Shown here in pieces: positions 26,395 to 35,293 of a stretch of DNA of 64,000 bases. Made by a program: the position numbers and the translations under genes. The stretch is from positions 620,001 through 684,000 of the forward strand of contig NZ_CXWE01000002.1 in NCBI RefSeq assembly GCF_001404515.1, written 5' to 3'. Position 1 is the stretch's first letter. Each line of letters begins with the position of its first letter. The DNA comes from Roseibium album (GTDB lineage Bacteria > Pseudomonadota > Alphaproteobacteria > Rhizobiales > Stappiaceae). The notes under the pieces are model-generated. The model ran no database searches and was not told where the DNA came from. It worked only from the letters and a program-made list of their open reading frames with translations.

Positions 26395-27720
26395 CTACCC
26401 CTGAGTCATTTCCAAAAGGTTGGCGAGTTGAAAATATCCGTCAGAAAGTGACGTCGCCTCGTCTTTTCCCTGATTCAGGAAGTCATCGATCAGTGTAAAC
26501 CGATGGATGGCCTCGTCAACGGTCGGGTCTGAACCTTTCCTGTAGGCTCCCAGGCGAATGAGTTCCTCCATATCCGTATATGTCGACAGCAATTGCCTGG
26601 CTTTGCGAAGGACCGGCAGATGTTCGGGCGGAACGCAACGCGGCATGGTCCGGGAGACAGACTTCAGAACGTTGATCGCCGGATAGCGTCCACGCTCCGC
26701 AATCGCCCGTTCCATCACCACGTGCCCGTCAAGGATGCCGCGGACCGCGTCGGCCACCGGCTCGTTGTGGTTGTCTCCTTCCACAAGGACGGTGAACAGG
26801 CCCGTGATCGAACCATCACCCGTTTTGCCGGGACCTGCTCTTTCCAGAAGGCGGGGCAGTTCGGTGAACACAGTCGGTGTATAACCCTTGGACGTCGGAG
26901 GTTCGCCAACAGACAGCCCGATCTCCCGCTGGGCCATTGCGAAACGGGTGACGGAATCCATCATGCAAAGGACGTTGCTGCCTTCGTCACGAAAATGTTC
27001 GGCTACCGTCATGGCAAGATATGCCGCCTGACGGCGCATGAGAACACTTTCATCGGAAGTTGCGACAACGACGACGGAGCGCGCCAGTCCGTCCTCTCCC
27101 AAGTCGTCTTCAATGAACTCCTGAACTTCGCGTCCCCGCTCGCCGATAAGGCCTATAACGGCCACGTCGCAGTTTGTGTTGCGCGCCAGCATGGACATCA
27201 GGACGGACTTGCCGACACCCGATCCGGAGAAAATCCCCATGCGCTGGCCTTCGCAACAGGTCACGAACGTGTTCAGCGCCCTTACGCCGAGGTCAAGTGG
27301 AGGACCGACCCTCTTGCGCTCTGACGCCGGCGGCGGAGCGCTTCGCAATTTGCGAGGCACACCGCCGTTCGCAACCTCGCCCTTGCCGTCGATCGGTTCG
27401 CCAAGTGCATTCACCACCCGGCCAAGCCAGGCATTGCCGGGATGCACCACGCTCTCGCGGGAACTGATGACGGCTTTGCAGCCCATCCGAACACCCTCGA
27501 GACCCGAAAACGGCATGCAGAGCGCGTGTCCGTCGCGGAAACCGACCACTTCAGCGGGAACTTTCGGGTTATCCTCACCGCTGTCGATTAAAAGACGCGA
27601 GCCGACACTCATCTCGTGAATCGGTCCCGCGATCTCCACGAGGAGCCCCTGAACCGCAGTAACCCGCCCGTAAATCTCGGTCGGCATGTGCGAATCAATT
27701 TCGGCGAAAAGCGCCTTCAA
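26395..27720 (-). CDS. fliI: Flagellum-specific ATPase FliI
   Basis: The 441-residue ATPase has Walker [14 protein letters not shown] (about 167-175), Walker [27 protein letters not shown], and the type III export variant of the F1 beta fold. It hydrolyses ATP at the flagellar export apparatus to release chaperones and unfold substrates. fliJ follows in the same operon. It is divergent from ctrA, and the 372-bp region between them carries nine GANTC sites. Confidence 0.95.
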   Translation of the reverse strand: MKALFAEIDSHMPTEIYGRVTAVQGLLVEIAGPIHEMSVGSRLLIDSGEDNPKVPAEVVGFRDGHALCMPFSGLEGVRMGCKAVISSRESVVHPGNAWLGRVVNALGEPIDGKGEVANGGVPRKLRSAPPPASERKRVGPPLDLGVRALNTFVTCCEGQRMGIFSGSGVGKSVLMSMLARNTNCDVAVIGLIGERGREVQEFIEDDLGEDGLARSVVVVATSDESVLMRRQAAYLAMTVAEHFRDEGSNVLCMMDSVTRFAMAQREIGLSVGEPPTSKGYTPTVFTELPRLLERAGPGKTGDGSITGLFTVLVEGDNHNEPVADAVRGILDGHVVMERAIAERGRYPAINVLKSVSRTMPRCVPPEHLPVLRKARQLLSTYTDMEELIRLGAYRKGSDPTVDEAIHRFTLIDDFLNQGKDEATSLSDGYFQLANLLEMTQG

Positions 27721-27724
27721 GGAA

Positions 27725-28011
27725 GATTCCTTTCGTAGTTAACGGTTTTGGTAATCTTTCGTTTACGACTCTGGTTAATCTTAACCTTTGGAAGGCTGAC
27801 AAGCGAGAGCCATTTCGAAGTCAAACCGGCTTTGTCGAAAGGAATCTGAACGGAATCGGTTATGCCGATTTCTTAATGTTCAACATTAAGCTTTATGAAT
27901 CTGCGTTTTTTATTGGGATTCAACAAGTTGCTGGTTGTTCACAGATTCATTTCGCTGGAGCTTGCCGCTGCGAATCATATTTTGTTAACCATTAACCGGT
28001 AGCTTTGAGTC
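27725..28011. promoter_or_regulatory. fliI/ctrA divergent control region with clustered GANTC sites
   Basis: Nine GANTC motifs (starting at 27725, 27767, 27842, 27853, 27897, 27917, 27944, 27972 and 28007) occur in under 300 bp, far above the one per 256 bp expected by chance. GANTC is the CcrM methylation site, which in Caulobacter times ctrA transcription. Eight TTAA half-sites of the CtrA box type also occur here, but none at the full N7 spacing. Confidence 0.65.
27872..27890. repeat. 19-bp perfect palindrome upstream of ctrA
   Basis: CTTAATGTT (27872-27880) and AACATTAAG (27882-27890) form a perfect inverted repeat around one C, about 200 bp upstream of the ctrA start. It holds two TTAA half-sites 9 bp apart and is a likely regulator-binding site. 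Confidence 0.65.
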
Positions 28012-28092
28012 GGGGTTAACAACAGTCCTTCGTAGCAGGCACCGACAGAGCCGTTGCGACTTGCCCAGGAAAGGCAGAACAAGGGGATTGGC

Positions 28093-28785
28093 ATGCGTGT
28101 ATTGTTGATTGAGGATGATAGCGCCACGGCGCAGAGCATCGAGTTGATGCTGAAGTCCGAGAACTTCAACGTCTACACGACAGATCTTGGCGAGGAAGGT
28201 ATCGACCTCGGCAAACTGTACGATTATGACATTATAATGTTGGATTTGAACCTGCCGGACATGTCCGGATACGAGGTTCTGCGGACACTGCGTGTGTCCA
28301 AGGTCAAGACACCGATCCTGATCTTGTCCGGCAACGCGGGCATCGAGGACAAGGTTCGCGGCCTGGGGTTTGGCGCTGACGATTATATGACCAAGCCGTT
28401 CCACAAGGACGAACTGGTCGCTCGCATTCATGCGATCGTCCGCCGGTCCAAGGGCCACGCTCAGTCGGTGATCGTAACCGGCGATTTGAAGGTCAATCTG
28501 GACACCAAGACCGTGGAAGTTGGGGGCCAGCGCGTCCACCTGACCGGCAAGGAATACCAGATGCTCGAACTGCTTTCGTTGCGCAAGGGCACGACACTCA
28601 CCAAGGAAATGTTCCTGAACCACCTTTACGGCGGCATGGACGAGCCGGAGTTGAAGATCATCGACGTCTTCATCTGTAAACTCCGCAAGAAACTGGCTTC
28701 CGCGACCTCCGGAAAGAACTACATCGAAACGGTCTGGGGCCGTGGATATGTTCTGCGTGAACCGGAAGTCGAGGCTGCGGCCTGA
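28093..28785 (+). CDS. ctrA: Cell-cycle response regulator CtrA
   Basis: From [20 protein letters not shown] the protein is 230 residues, the normal CtrA length. The receiver domain has the phospho-acceptor Asp51 in [15 protein letters not shown] and Lys in YMTKPF; the OmpR-type winged helix follows ([22 protein letters not shown] to [12 protein letters not shown]). The C-terminus ends in Ala-Ala, as in the ClpXP-degraded CtrA of Caulobacter. An in-frame upstream start at 28054 lacks family similarity. CtrA controls flagellar, chemotaxis and cell-division genes; ChpT, which phosphorylates it, is encoded at 38714. Confidence 0.96.
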   Translation: MRVLLIEDDSATAQSIELMLKSENFNVYTTDLGEEGIDLGKLYDYDIIMLDLNLPDMSGYEVLRTLRVSKVKTPILILSGNAGIEDKVRGLGFGADDYMTKPFHKDELVARIHAIVRRSKGHAQSVIVTGDLKVNLDTKTVEVGGQRVHLTGKEYQMLELLSLRKGTTLTKEMFLNHLYGGMDEPELKIIDVFICKLRKKLASATSGKNYIETVWGRGYVLREPEVEAAA

Positions 28786-28807
28786 CACCAAGGCAACTGA
28801 AGAATTC

Positions 28808-28835
28808 GAAAAGCCCCGGTTTTCTGGGGCTTTTC
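28808..28835 (+). terminator. Intrinsic terminator after ctrA
   Basis: GAAAAGCCCC (28808-28817) pairs with GGGGCTTTTC (28826-28835) over an 8-nt loop, 23 bp after the ctrA stop, with the T-run forming the 3' arm of the stem. Confidence 0.85.
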
Positions 28836-28947
28836 TATTGCATGGAGCGCCTTGTACCCGTTGATTTCGCCAACCAGGCTCCTGAATGGCGCGGGTGGCG
28901 ACTTGTTTCAGGATGGATAATCATCCTCGGCGCAAGTCGTGTGTTCG

Positions 28948-29442
28948 CTACTGTTGAGGCAGAACAACGATGGCTTCCACTTCGAACAGCATCGGGTCGA
29001 TAGCGAGCTTCGGAACGGGTATCAGAGTTTGTGCAGGGAGTGTTTCGCCGAACATGTTCCTGACATTTTCCGTCAAGACCCCAAGCTTCGACGGATCGTG
29101 ATCGACCACAAAGACAGAGAGTTTTGCAACCTGATCCGGTGATGCGCCCAGCGATTCAAGAACCGTTTTCAGGTTGGCATAGGCCTGTTGAACCTGCTCC
29201 GAAAAGTCATCCGAATAGGTCCCGTTGGCACTGACACCACCTTGTCCGGAAACAAATGCAAGCCGCGCACCGGCCGGCGCGACCACAGCCACGCTGTAAC
29301 CATGGTCCGAGGGATCATGAAGCTTGTCCGGATTGATGATGGTGAGCTTGTCCTGATTGTTGCCGGCGTCGGCAAGGCTTGGGAATGTGGGCATCATTGT
29401 CAGGGGTCCTAGAATTGAGAGAATCGTTGTCAGACGGGACAT
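28948..29442 (-). CDS. RidA/YjgF-family protein with a predicted signal peptide
   Basis: From MSRLTTILSILGPL the product is 164 residues: a hydrophobic N-terminal signal (cleavage near ADA, about residue 26) followed by one RidA domain. The RidA region shows FVSGQGGVSANGTYS, QVQQAYANLKTVLESLGASPDQVAKLSVFVVD and a C-terminal FEVEAIVVL. Classical RidA proteins are cytosolic imine deaminases; the conserved arginine of the active site (usually in R-C-R-x-x-V) is replaced here by KLAIDPMLFEVEA, so deaminase activity is doubtful. The start at 29442 has GGAGA upstream; the longer reading to 29547 does not. Divergent from the WYL regulator. Confidence 0.8.
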   Translation of the reverse strand: MSRLTTILSILGPLTMMPTFPSLADAGNNQDKLTIINPDKLHDPSDHGYSVAVVAPAGARLAFVSGQGGVSANGTYSDDFSEQVQQAYANLKTVLESLGASPDQVAKLSVFVVDHDPSKLGVLTENVRNMFGETLPAQTLIPVPKLAIDPMLFEVEAIVVLPQQ

Positions 29443-29581
29443 GCTGGTCTCCTTGACCTGCTGTTCTGGGGTGGATTTTTCTGCGCTGCCCATAGATATT
29501 CGCCACCTCCTGACAATTCCTGTCAGTAGCTCTATGCTCAAATTCACTCAAACGGGTTGAAATGAAAACCGGAGGATTTGC

Positions 29582-30268
29582 GTGAGTCGTTCAGATCGTC
29601 TTATTCGCCTGATGCAGGTATTGCGACGATTGCCTTCCCCGGTAACAGCATCACGGCTGGCCGAGGAAATGGAGATTTCGGAACGCAGCATATACCGCGA
29701 CATTCAAAGTCTCAGGTCGTCAGGAGCAATTATCGACGCCGAGGCGGGCTTTGGTTACACGCTGACGGAAGATCCTTCGCTGCCACCGATGCATTTTGAC
29801 GCCGACGAGGTGGACGCACTCGCTCTCGGTCTGCATACCGTATCAAAACTGGGCAATTCCGAATTCACCCATGCGGCACAAAATGCGCTGGTGAAGCTGG
29901 AGGCAAGTCTTCCCCAAAACATGCGTCAACGGTTGAGACATGCGACGGTTGGCAGCCATATCATGCGCAATACACCTTTCTCCGAAGCCGACTTTTCCGG
30001 GCTTCGCGAATCAATCTGGAACGAGCAGGCGGTCTTCCTCGAATATTTTGACCTGAATGATCGATGTTCGAAACGAAAAGTCTGGCCGCTTACCATCTAT
30101 TTTTTCAATGAAGTACAGGCTTTGATCGCCTGGTGTTGCCTGAGGCAGGATTTTCGCATGTTTCGCCTGGATCGGATCCGCTCGATGGAGTTCCTCGACG
30201 AATTCTTTCGTCCGAAACGTGTGGGACTGTTGCGCGAGTATTTTGAAAGAGAAAAAGAATGTGAATGA
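29582..30268 (+). CDS. YafY-type helix-turn-helix regulator with WYL domain
   Basis: The 228-residue protein starts at a GTG with GGAGG upstream. The N-terminal HTH_11 domain (RLIRLMQVLRRLPSPVTASRLAEEMEISERSIYRDIQSLR split over about residues 5-45) is followed by a WYL domain (about 135-205, with EQAVFLEYFDLNDRCSKRKVWPLTIYF). WYL domains bind nucleic acid or small ligands. It is divergent from the RidA-like gene across 139 bp and probably regulates it; that link is inference. Confidence 0.86.
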   Translation: MSRSDRLIRLMQVLRRLPSPVTASRLAEEMEISERSIYRDIQSLRSSGAIIDAEAGFGYTLTEDPSLPPMHFDADEVDALALGLHTVSKLGNSEFTHAAQNALVKLEASLPQNMRQRLRHATVGSHIMRNTPFSEADFSGLRESIWNEQAVFLEYFDLNDRCSKRKVWPLTIYFFNEVQALIAWCCLRQDFRMFRLDRIRSMEFLDEFFRPKRVGLLREYFEREKECE

Positions 30269-30449
30269 CCTGGTACCGGCGCCCGCCGTGCAAACGCGAC
30301 CGATATCGGTCCGGTCATGTATTTGCCAAAACACATTCACATCCGGATGGACACAGGCCAATCAAACTGATCGGTCACTCATCGCAGTCTGTTCTCATGG
30401 GTGCCTGTGAAGACGACCGTCTCTTCGGAAAACCCGGCACGAACGAGAG

Positions 30450-30482
30450 TGTGGTCCGCCGAGAAATACTCAGCGGACCACA
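30450..30482. terminator. Strong hairpin between convergent genes
   Basis: TGTGGTCCGC (30450-30459) pairs perfectly with GCGGACCACA (30473-30482); an inner GAG/CTC extends the stem after one mismatch. It lies between the WYL regulator and the MBL gene, which converge, so it may stop transcription from both sides. It lacks a clear T-run. Confidence 0.6.
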
Positions 30483-30540
30483 TATCCGTTCTGAAAAAGG
30501 CGTCAAGCCCGCCCTTTCCCGTTTGTCACTATCGCTTTGT

Positions 30541-31518
30541 CTAGAGATGCATCTGGTAAGACGCCGGGACATACCGGAAACCTGCGCCGTCACTGGCTAC
30601 ATAGCCGACCGCGGGGAACGGCATGTGATATCCGACAAAAGGAATCTTGTCTGCCGCAAGCATTCCGATGAGCGACTTGCGGGTCGCAGCGGCCGCTTCC
30701 TTGTCCATGTCAAAGCGAACTTCCCAGTCAGGACGCGCCAGCGACCAGACGTAGTGATTGGCCGTGTCCGCTGCCAGCAGCAGTTGCTGACCACCGTTTT
30801 CAAGCATGTAAACGGTGTGTCCAGGTGTATGCCCATGAGCATCCACTGCCGTGATACCCGATGCGACCGATTCGCCACCCTTCAGGAACGTCATCTTTTC
30901 AGCCAGCGGCTTGACGTTTTTGGCCATCAGCTTTGTAACGCCATTGGCCTCGGGATCCATACCTGACCAGAAGTCGTATTCCGTTTGCCCGGTGACATAG
31001 CGGGCGTTCGGAAAGGCTGGAGCCCCAGCTTCCATCAAACCGCCGATATGGTCAGGATGCATGTGAGTAATGACGACCACATCGACCTGTTCCGGCGTGT
31101 ACCCGGCGCTTTCCAGTGCAGCCCTCATATTGCCGCGTGCGGGACGGCCTCCTTCACCGACCCCTGTATCAAACAGGATCAGTTCGCTGCCGGTATTCAC
31201 GAGCGTCGGCGTAAAGTAGGCCTTGAAAGCGTCTGCGGGGATGAAGTTCTCTGCAGATGTCGTTGTAAACGTATCCGCATCGACATTCATGCCGAACGTT
31301 TTTTGCGGTTCCTTGACGCTGACAGCACCGTCGAGAAGCGTGTTCACTTCAAACTCGCCGACCTGGTAGCGCGCAACAGGCGCGGTCATGGCTCCCTGTT
31401 TGTCCGCTGCTGCTTGTGCAAGATTTGATGTCATCAGGCTCGCGCCGGCAATTGCACCTCCAGCGCCCAGCAGCGCGGAGCGCCGTGTCAGTTCAACTTT
31501 CAATCCCATGTCAATCAC
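30541..31518 (-). CDS. MBL-fold metallohydrolase with Tat signal
   Basis: The 325-residue precursor has a twin-arginine signal (TRRSALLGAGGAIAGASLM) cleaved around AQA-AA near residue 36, implying folding with metals before export. The metallo-beta-lactamase motif ITHMHPDHIGG (about 133-143) gives the zinc ligands, with a further His in AHGHTPGHT (about 232) and Asp in ADTANH. It resembles exported quorum-quenching lactonase or hydrolase subfamilies, but the substrate cannot be read from sequence. M4 is an alternative start. Confidence 0.85.
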   Translation of the reverse strand: MIDMGLKVELTRRSALLGAGGAIAGASLMTSNLAQAAADKQGAMTAPVARYQVGEFEVNTLLDGAVSVKEPQKTFGMNVDADTFTTTSAENFIPADAFKAYFTPTLVNTGSELILFDTGVGEGGRPARGNMRAALESAGYTPEQVDVVVITHMHPDHIGGLMEAGAPAFPNARYVTGQTEYDFWSGMDPEANGVTKLMAKNVKPLAEKMTFLKGGESVASGITAVDAHGHTPGHTVYMLENGGQQLLLAADTANHYVWSLARPDWEVRFDMDKEAAAATRKSLIGMLAADKIPFVGYHMPFPAVGYVASDGAGFRYVPASYQMHL

Positions 31519-31814
31519 TCCGGTAGCCTGTCATATTTACGGTGGGGGCCAAGGCAGCAGGGTCATCCCGAATACTGCGCGGATGGACGATCACGTTTCG
31601 CCCATCGCTGTGCCCTTGCGGTCAAAGTGGCGCAACGAAAACGAAAGGAAACCCGCTACTTCTTCAAAGACGCGTTATTTCGCGACTTCTTCAAACTTGG
31701 CGATCAGAGGAATATTGTATTTTTTACAACAGTTTAAGTTATAAATTTTTCATGCTTCTTGAATGACGCGCCAGTTGCAGCCTACTTTGGACGGCTGAAA
31801 ACACGAGCCACGCA

Positions 31815-32738
31815 ATGATCCGCGACAAAAACATACAGATATTTCTTCTTGCATTGGCCGCCGCCTGGCTTCTCGCTTCGACGCAGATCCAGCGCCCCGA
31901 AAACTGGTCTCTCGCTGGTCTTTACCTCTATTGGTCCGTTCGAATTCTCCTGGAAGCCGGCTTGTTCGTCGCCTTTCTTGAATTGTTTGCAAGATTGCCC
32001 GGTCTCAGGGACCGCTTCAGGCTGAACGCGGTCGTTGCAGCACTTGTCAGCCTCGTTCCCTTTGCTCTTGCGGTAACCGCGCTCGATCTTATCCTGGGAT
32101 TACCGGAACTCGGTGAGCTTGTAGGATCGGGTGCATCGGTCGAAGCCGGCAACTCCGTGACCGGTCGGACCCATATCGGGTCCTTCCTCCTCGAACTCGT
32201 CTATCTTTCAGACAATCATCTTGTGCTCTGCTTCCTGCTTTCAATTCCCTTTTTGCAGCTTTCTGGCTCAACGCCGGCAGCAAGCACTGAAGAGGCGGCA
32301 TCAAACCAGGCGCTTCCGTTTGAAATGAAAAACCGTGATCTTCGAATCGCCACCTCTCCTGCGGACGACAACCGGATACATTCCGTTCGCCCCGGGGAAA
32401 TGGGCTTCCAAAGGCACCTGGACACCCCTCTCGATGCTCCGGTTCTGCGTGTCGAGGCTCAGGAACACTATGTCCGCCTGGTCACGGTCAGTGAAACGCG
32501 GATGGTGCTTTACCGTTTCAACGACATTGTCTCCGAATTGCCCGGCGAGGACGGCATGCAGGTTCATCGCAGCCACTGGGTGACGTTCCAGGCCATGGCT
32601 CGGGTTGTCCGCGAGGACGGTCGGACCTGGCTCGAACTGACCGAGGGAACAAAGGTTCCCGTGAGCCGGAAATATGCCGAAAAGGTTCGCAAGAAAATCA
32701 GCCAGCTGTCTCCGGATACGAAAAAGGCGGTCAACTGA
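31815..32738 (+). CDS. Membrane-bound LytTR-domain DNA-binding protein
   Basis: The 307-residue protein has four predicted membrane segments in its first 155 residues (for example IFLLALAAAWLLAS and VAALVSLVPFALAVTALDLIL) and a C-terminal LytTR DNA-binding domain (about 205-295, with LRVEAQEHYVRLVTVSETRM and MQVHRSHWV). This is the direct membrane-sensor layout found in alphaproteobacteria, without a receiver domain. The terminator hairpin overlaps its stop codon. An 11-bp direct repeat lies 120-160 bp upstream and could be its own target. Confidence 0.88.
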   Translation: MIRDKNIQIFLLALAAAWLLASTQIQRPENWSLAGLYLYWSVRILLEAGLFVAFLELFARLPGLRDRFRLNAVVAALVSLVPFALAVTALDLILGLPELGELVGSGASVEAGNSVTGRTHIGSFLLELVYLSDNHLVLCFLLSIPFLQLSGSTPAASTEEAASNQALPFEMKNRDLRIATSPADDNRIHSVRPGEMGFQRHLDTPLDAPVLRVEAQEHYVRLVTVSETRMVLYRFNDIVSELPGEDGMQVHRSHWVTFQAMARVVREDGRTWLELTEGTKVPVSRKYAEKVRKKISQLSPDTKKAVN

Positions 32739-32746
32739 CCGCCTTT
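32723..32746. terminator. Bidirectional terminator between lytTR gene and cheR
   Basis: AAAGGCGGTC (32723-32732) pairs perfectly with GACCGCCTTT (32737-32746) around AACT. The A-run before and T-run after make it usable for both convergent transcripts; it overlaps the LytTR stop codon. Confidence 0.8.
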
Positions 32747-32774
32747 CAAGAAAACATCTGTCATGACAGTGCGG

Positions 32775-33659
32775 TTACCGGCGGAACCCGACACCGCCAC
32801 CGACAGCCAGTCTCGGACCTGCAGCAGAACCTGTTCCTGCCTGCACGGCTTGCTTCTTCTGAAACAGTCCCCGTTTTCCAGGTACCGGCTTGAACGCATC
32901 GGTCAACCCGACCACTGTCTCCGCTGCACCGAGAACCAGAAATCCGTCATCTGGAAGCGTCTTTGCAAGACGGCCCAGGATTTCCGATTTGGTGGTCTGG
33001 TCGAAATAGATCAGAACATTCCGGCAAAAGACAATGTCGAACTCTCCCAGATGCGTAAAGCTCTCAAGAAGATTGAGTTTCTTCCATTCGATCATCGACC
33101 GCATCTCGGCCGTGATTTGCCACATGTCGCCCTTCTGATCGAAATATTTCAGAAGCATCTGGATCGGAAGGCCGCGCTGGACTTCAAACTGGCTGTAGAG
33201 ACCGGCTTTTGCCTTTTCCAGCACTTCCAGCGACAGGTCCGTCCCGAGAATCCGCGTTCGCCACCCTGGTAGCTTGGAAGCCTCTTCCTTCAGACAGATA
33301 CCCAGCGAATAGGGTTCCTGGCCGGTCGAGGCGGCCGCACACCAGATCTTGAGCTGCCGGCGCGATGCGCGCGCCTCCTTCAGGGCAGGCAGCATCGTCT
33401 CCTTGAAATGATCAAACGGCGTCTTGTCCCGGAAGAAGAACGACTCGTTGGTCGTCATCGCTTCGATAACATCGGTTTCCAGCGTCCGGTTTGATCCGCG
33501 CTGCAACGTCTGTATCACGGCACTCAGGGTCTCCAGTTTCGAGCTTCTGGCGATCGGCAGCAACCGGCTTTCGACCAGATACTGCTTGTCGCTCGAAAGA
33601 ACCAGTCCGGAGCGCGTCTTGAGAAAGGTCTTGAGGAATTCAAACTCACCTGGAGTCAT
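32775..33659 (-). CDS. cheR: Chemotaxis protein methyltransferase CheR
   Basis: The 294-residue enzyme has the CheR N-terminal helical domain (residues 1-75) and a SAM-binding methyltransferase domain with KIWCAAASTGQEPYSLGI (about 104-121) and FDIVFCRNVLIYFD (about 205). It methylates glutamates on chemoreceptors with S-adenosylmethionine, opposing CheB. Its start overlaps the cheB stop by 4 bp (ATGA), so translation is coupled. Last gene of the che operon. Confidence 0.95.
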   Translation of the reverse strand: MTPGEFEFLKTFLKTRSGLVLSSDKQYLVESRLLPIARSSKLETLSAVIQTLQRGSNRTLETDVIEAMTTNESFFFRDKTPFDHFKETMLPALKEARASRRQLKIWCAAASTGQEPYSLGICLKEEASKLPGWRTRILGTDLSLEVLEKAKAGLYSQFEVQRGLPIQMLLKYFDQKGDMWQITAEMRSMIEWKKLNLLESFTHLGEFDIVFCRNVLIYFDQTTKSEILGRLAKTLPDDGFLVLGAAETVVGLTDAFKPVPGKRGLFQKKQAVQAGTGSAAGPRLAVGGGVGFRR

Positions 33660-34873
33660 CGTGTATTCCCCTTCAATACGCGTGCAATCTTCGGCCCAAT
33701 CTGGTTGAGCGGCAGGATTTCACAACAAACCCCGGTTTGTGCCGCAGCACCTGGCATGCCCCAGACGACGCTGGTGGCCTCATCCTGCGTGATCACACTG
33801 CCGCCACCGGAAGCAATCGTTTTCACACCGTCAGCGCCATCATGTCCCATTCCGGTAAGAATCACCGAAAGAACCGCAGAACCGTAGGCCTTGGCAACGC
33901 TGTCGAACAAAGGATCGACTGCAGGTTTGCAGAAGTTGACCGGCGGGTCGTCCGTCAGACGGACTTTCACGGCGCCGGCGTCCTTCTCCAGGATCATGTG
34001 TTTACCACCCGGGGCAACGTAAATAGTACCGGGCTTGAGGACTTCACCATCCTCGCCTTCCTTGGCAGGACGAAGAGCAGCCTTGCCCATATGTTCCGCA
34101 AGAATGGAGGTGAATGTCGGCGGCATGTGCTGTGTGATGACGACGGGCACGTCGTTCATAGCCGTGCCGACTTCCTTCATGACGTCTTGCAGCGCCTGTG
34201 GACCGCCGGTTGACGAGCCGATCGCAAGAATGCGTGGCCGCACGGAAGAATATGGTCGTGTCTGGAACTTGGGAGCCGCGGCAGCGGCAGGCTGTGCGGC
34301 ACCTCGAAAGCTTGCACGCGTATCCGTAGTGGGACGGGCCGAAACGGGTTTGACCGGCTGGGAGCTCTTTCCCGCGCGCGTTTCGGCGCGCATTGTCCTG
34401 GCAGGTCCACGCATACGAATGGCACGCGCACCCAGCGCCTTTACCTTTTCGATAAGCTCGCGACGGAAATCGATAGATGTCGTGACCTCGGAATTCGACT
34501 CGGGCTTTGGCACATAGTCGGCAGCGCCGAGCGAAAGAGCCTTCAGGCTGATCTCCGCATTGCGGCGTGTCAGGGTCGACGCCATGATCACGACCAGGTC
34601 CCGCTTTTTCGCCAGCATGAGCGGCAAGGCGGTCATGCCGTCCATTTCCGGCATCTCGATGTCGAGTACCACGACGTCCGGATTGCTTTTTTCGATATCT
34701 TCTACAGCTAGCTTGCCGTTCCTATGGGAACCGACAACTTTGAGGCCCTTGTCTTCCCCGAGCCAGCGGGTCAGAAGACCGCGAATGACCACAGCATCAT
34801 CGACAACCATGACCTTGATCGGGTCGCTGCTCGGGCTGGCGCCAGCAGAAACACTTCTTTGCGCGAATGCCAT
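33656..34873 (-). CDS. cheB: Chemotaxis response regulator and methylesterase CheB
   Basis: The 405-residue protein has an N-terminal receiver (about 18-135; VMVVDDAVVIRGLL, phospho-Asp in VVLDIEMPEMDGM) and a C-terminal methylesterase with the catalytic Ser in AIGSSTGGPQALQDV, the His in ITQHMPPTFT and the Asp in GMGHDGADGVK. The linker (about 150-215) is long and basic. It removes receptor methyl groups when phosphorylated by CheA. It is 21 bp after cheY. Confidence 0.95.
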   Translation of the reverse strand: MAFAQRSVSAGASPSSDPIKVMVVDDAVVIRGLLTRWLGEDKGLKVVGSHRNGKLAVEDIEKSNPDVVVLDIEMPEMDGMTALPLMLAKKRDLVVIMASTLTRRNAEISLKALSLGAADYVPKPESNSEVTTSIDFRRELIEKVKALGARAIRMRGPARTMRAETRAGKSSQPVKPVSARPTTDTRASFRGAAQPAAAAAPKFQTRPYSSVRPRILAIGSSTGGPQALQDVMKEVGTAMNDVPVVITQHMPPTFTSILAEHMGKAALRPAKEGEDGEVLKPGTIYVAPGGKHMILEKDAGAVKVRLTDDPPVNFCKPAVDPLFDSVAKAYGSAVLSVILTGMGHDGADGVKTIASGGGSVITQDEATSVVWGMPGAAAQTGVCCEILPLNQIGPKIARVLKGNTR

Positions 34874-34894
34874 TAATGACCGTCCAACTCAATA

Positions 34895-35260
34895 CTAAAT
34901 AAGGCCGACTTCCTGAAACTTGGCTTCGACAATTTCCCGGTCGAACGGTTTCATGATGTATTCATTCGCTCCTGCACGGATCGCCCTTGCAATATGTGCA
35001 ACGTCGTTCTCAGTCGTACAGAACACGACAACCGGGCTTTCTCCGCCATCTTCGGCACGAAGGCTTGTCAGAAATTCCAGACCGTCCATCACCGGCATGT
35101 TCCAGTCCAGCAGAATGGCGTCAGGCATCGTGCTTCTGCACGCGTCGAGAGCCTGCTGGCCGTCCTCCGCTTCAGTAATCTCGAAGTTCATGTCTTCGAG
35201 TATCCTGCGTGCCACCTTACGGATGACACTGGAGTCATCAACTACAAGGCACTGTTTCAT
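34895..35260 (-). CDS. cheY: Chemotaxis response regulator CheY
   Basis: A single 121-residue receiver domain: CLVVDDSSVIRKVA gives the acidic pocket, Asp52 in ILLDWNMPVMDGLEFL is the phosphorylation site, and YIMKPFDREIV contains the conserved Lys. Phospho-CheY binds the flagellar motor switch. Its place between cheW and cheB in the operon supports the assignment over a generic stand-alone receiver. Confidence 0.93.
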   Translation of the reverse strand: MKQCLVVDDSSVIRKVARRILEDMNFEITEAEDGQQALDACRSTMPDAILLDWNMPVMDGLEFLTSLRAEDGGESPVVVFCTTENDVAHIARAIRAGANEYIMKPFDREIVEAKFQEVGLI

Positions 35261-35293
35261 CGGGCGTTACTCCACTCATGGGCCGTTCGGCCG

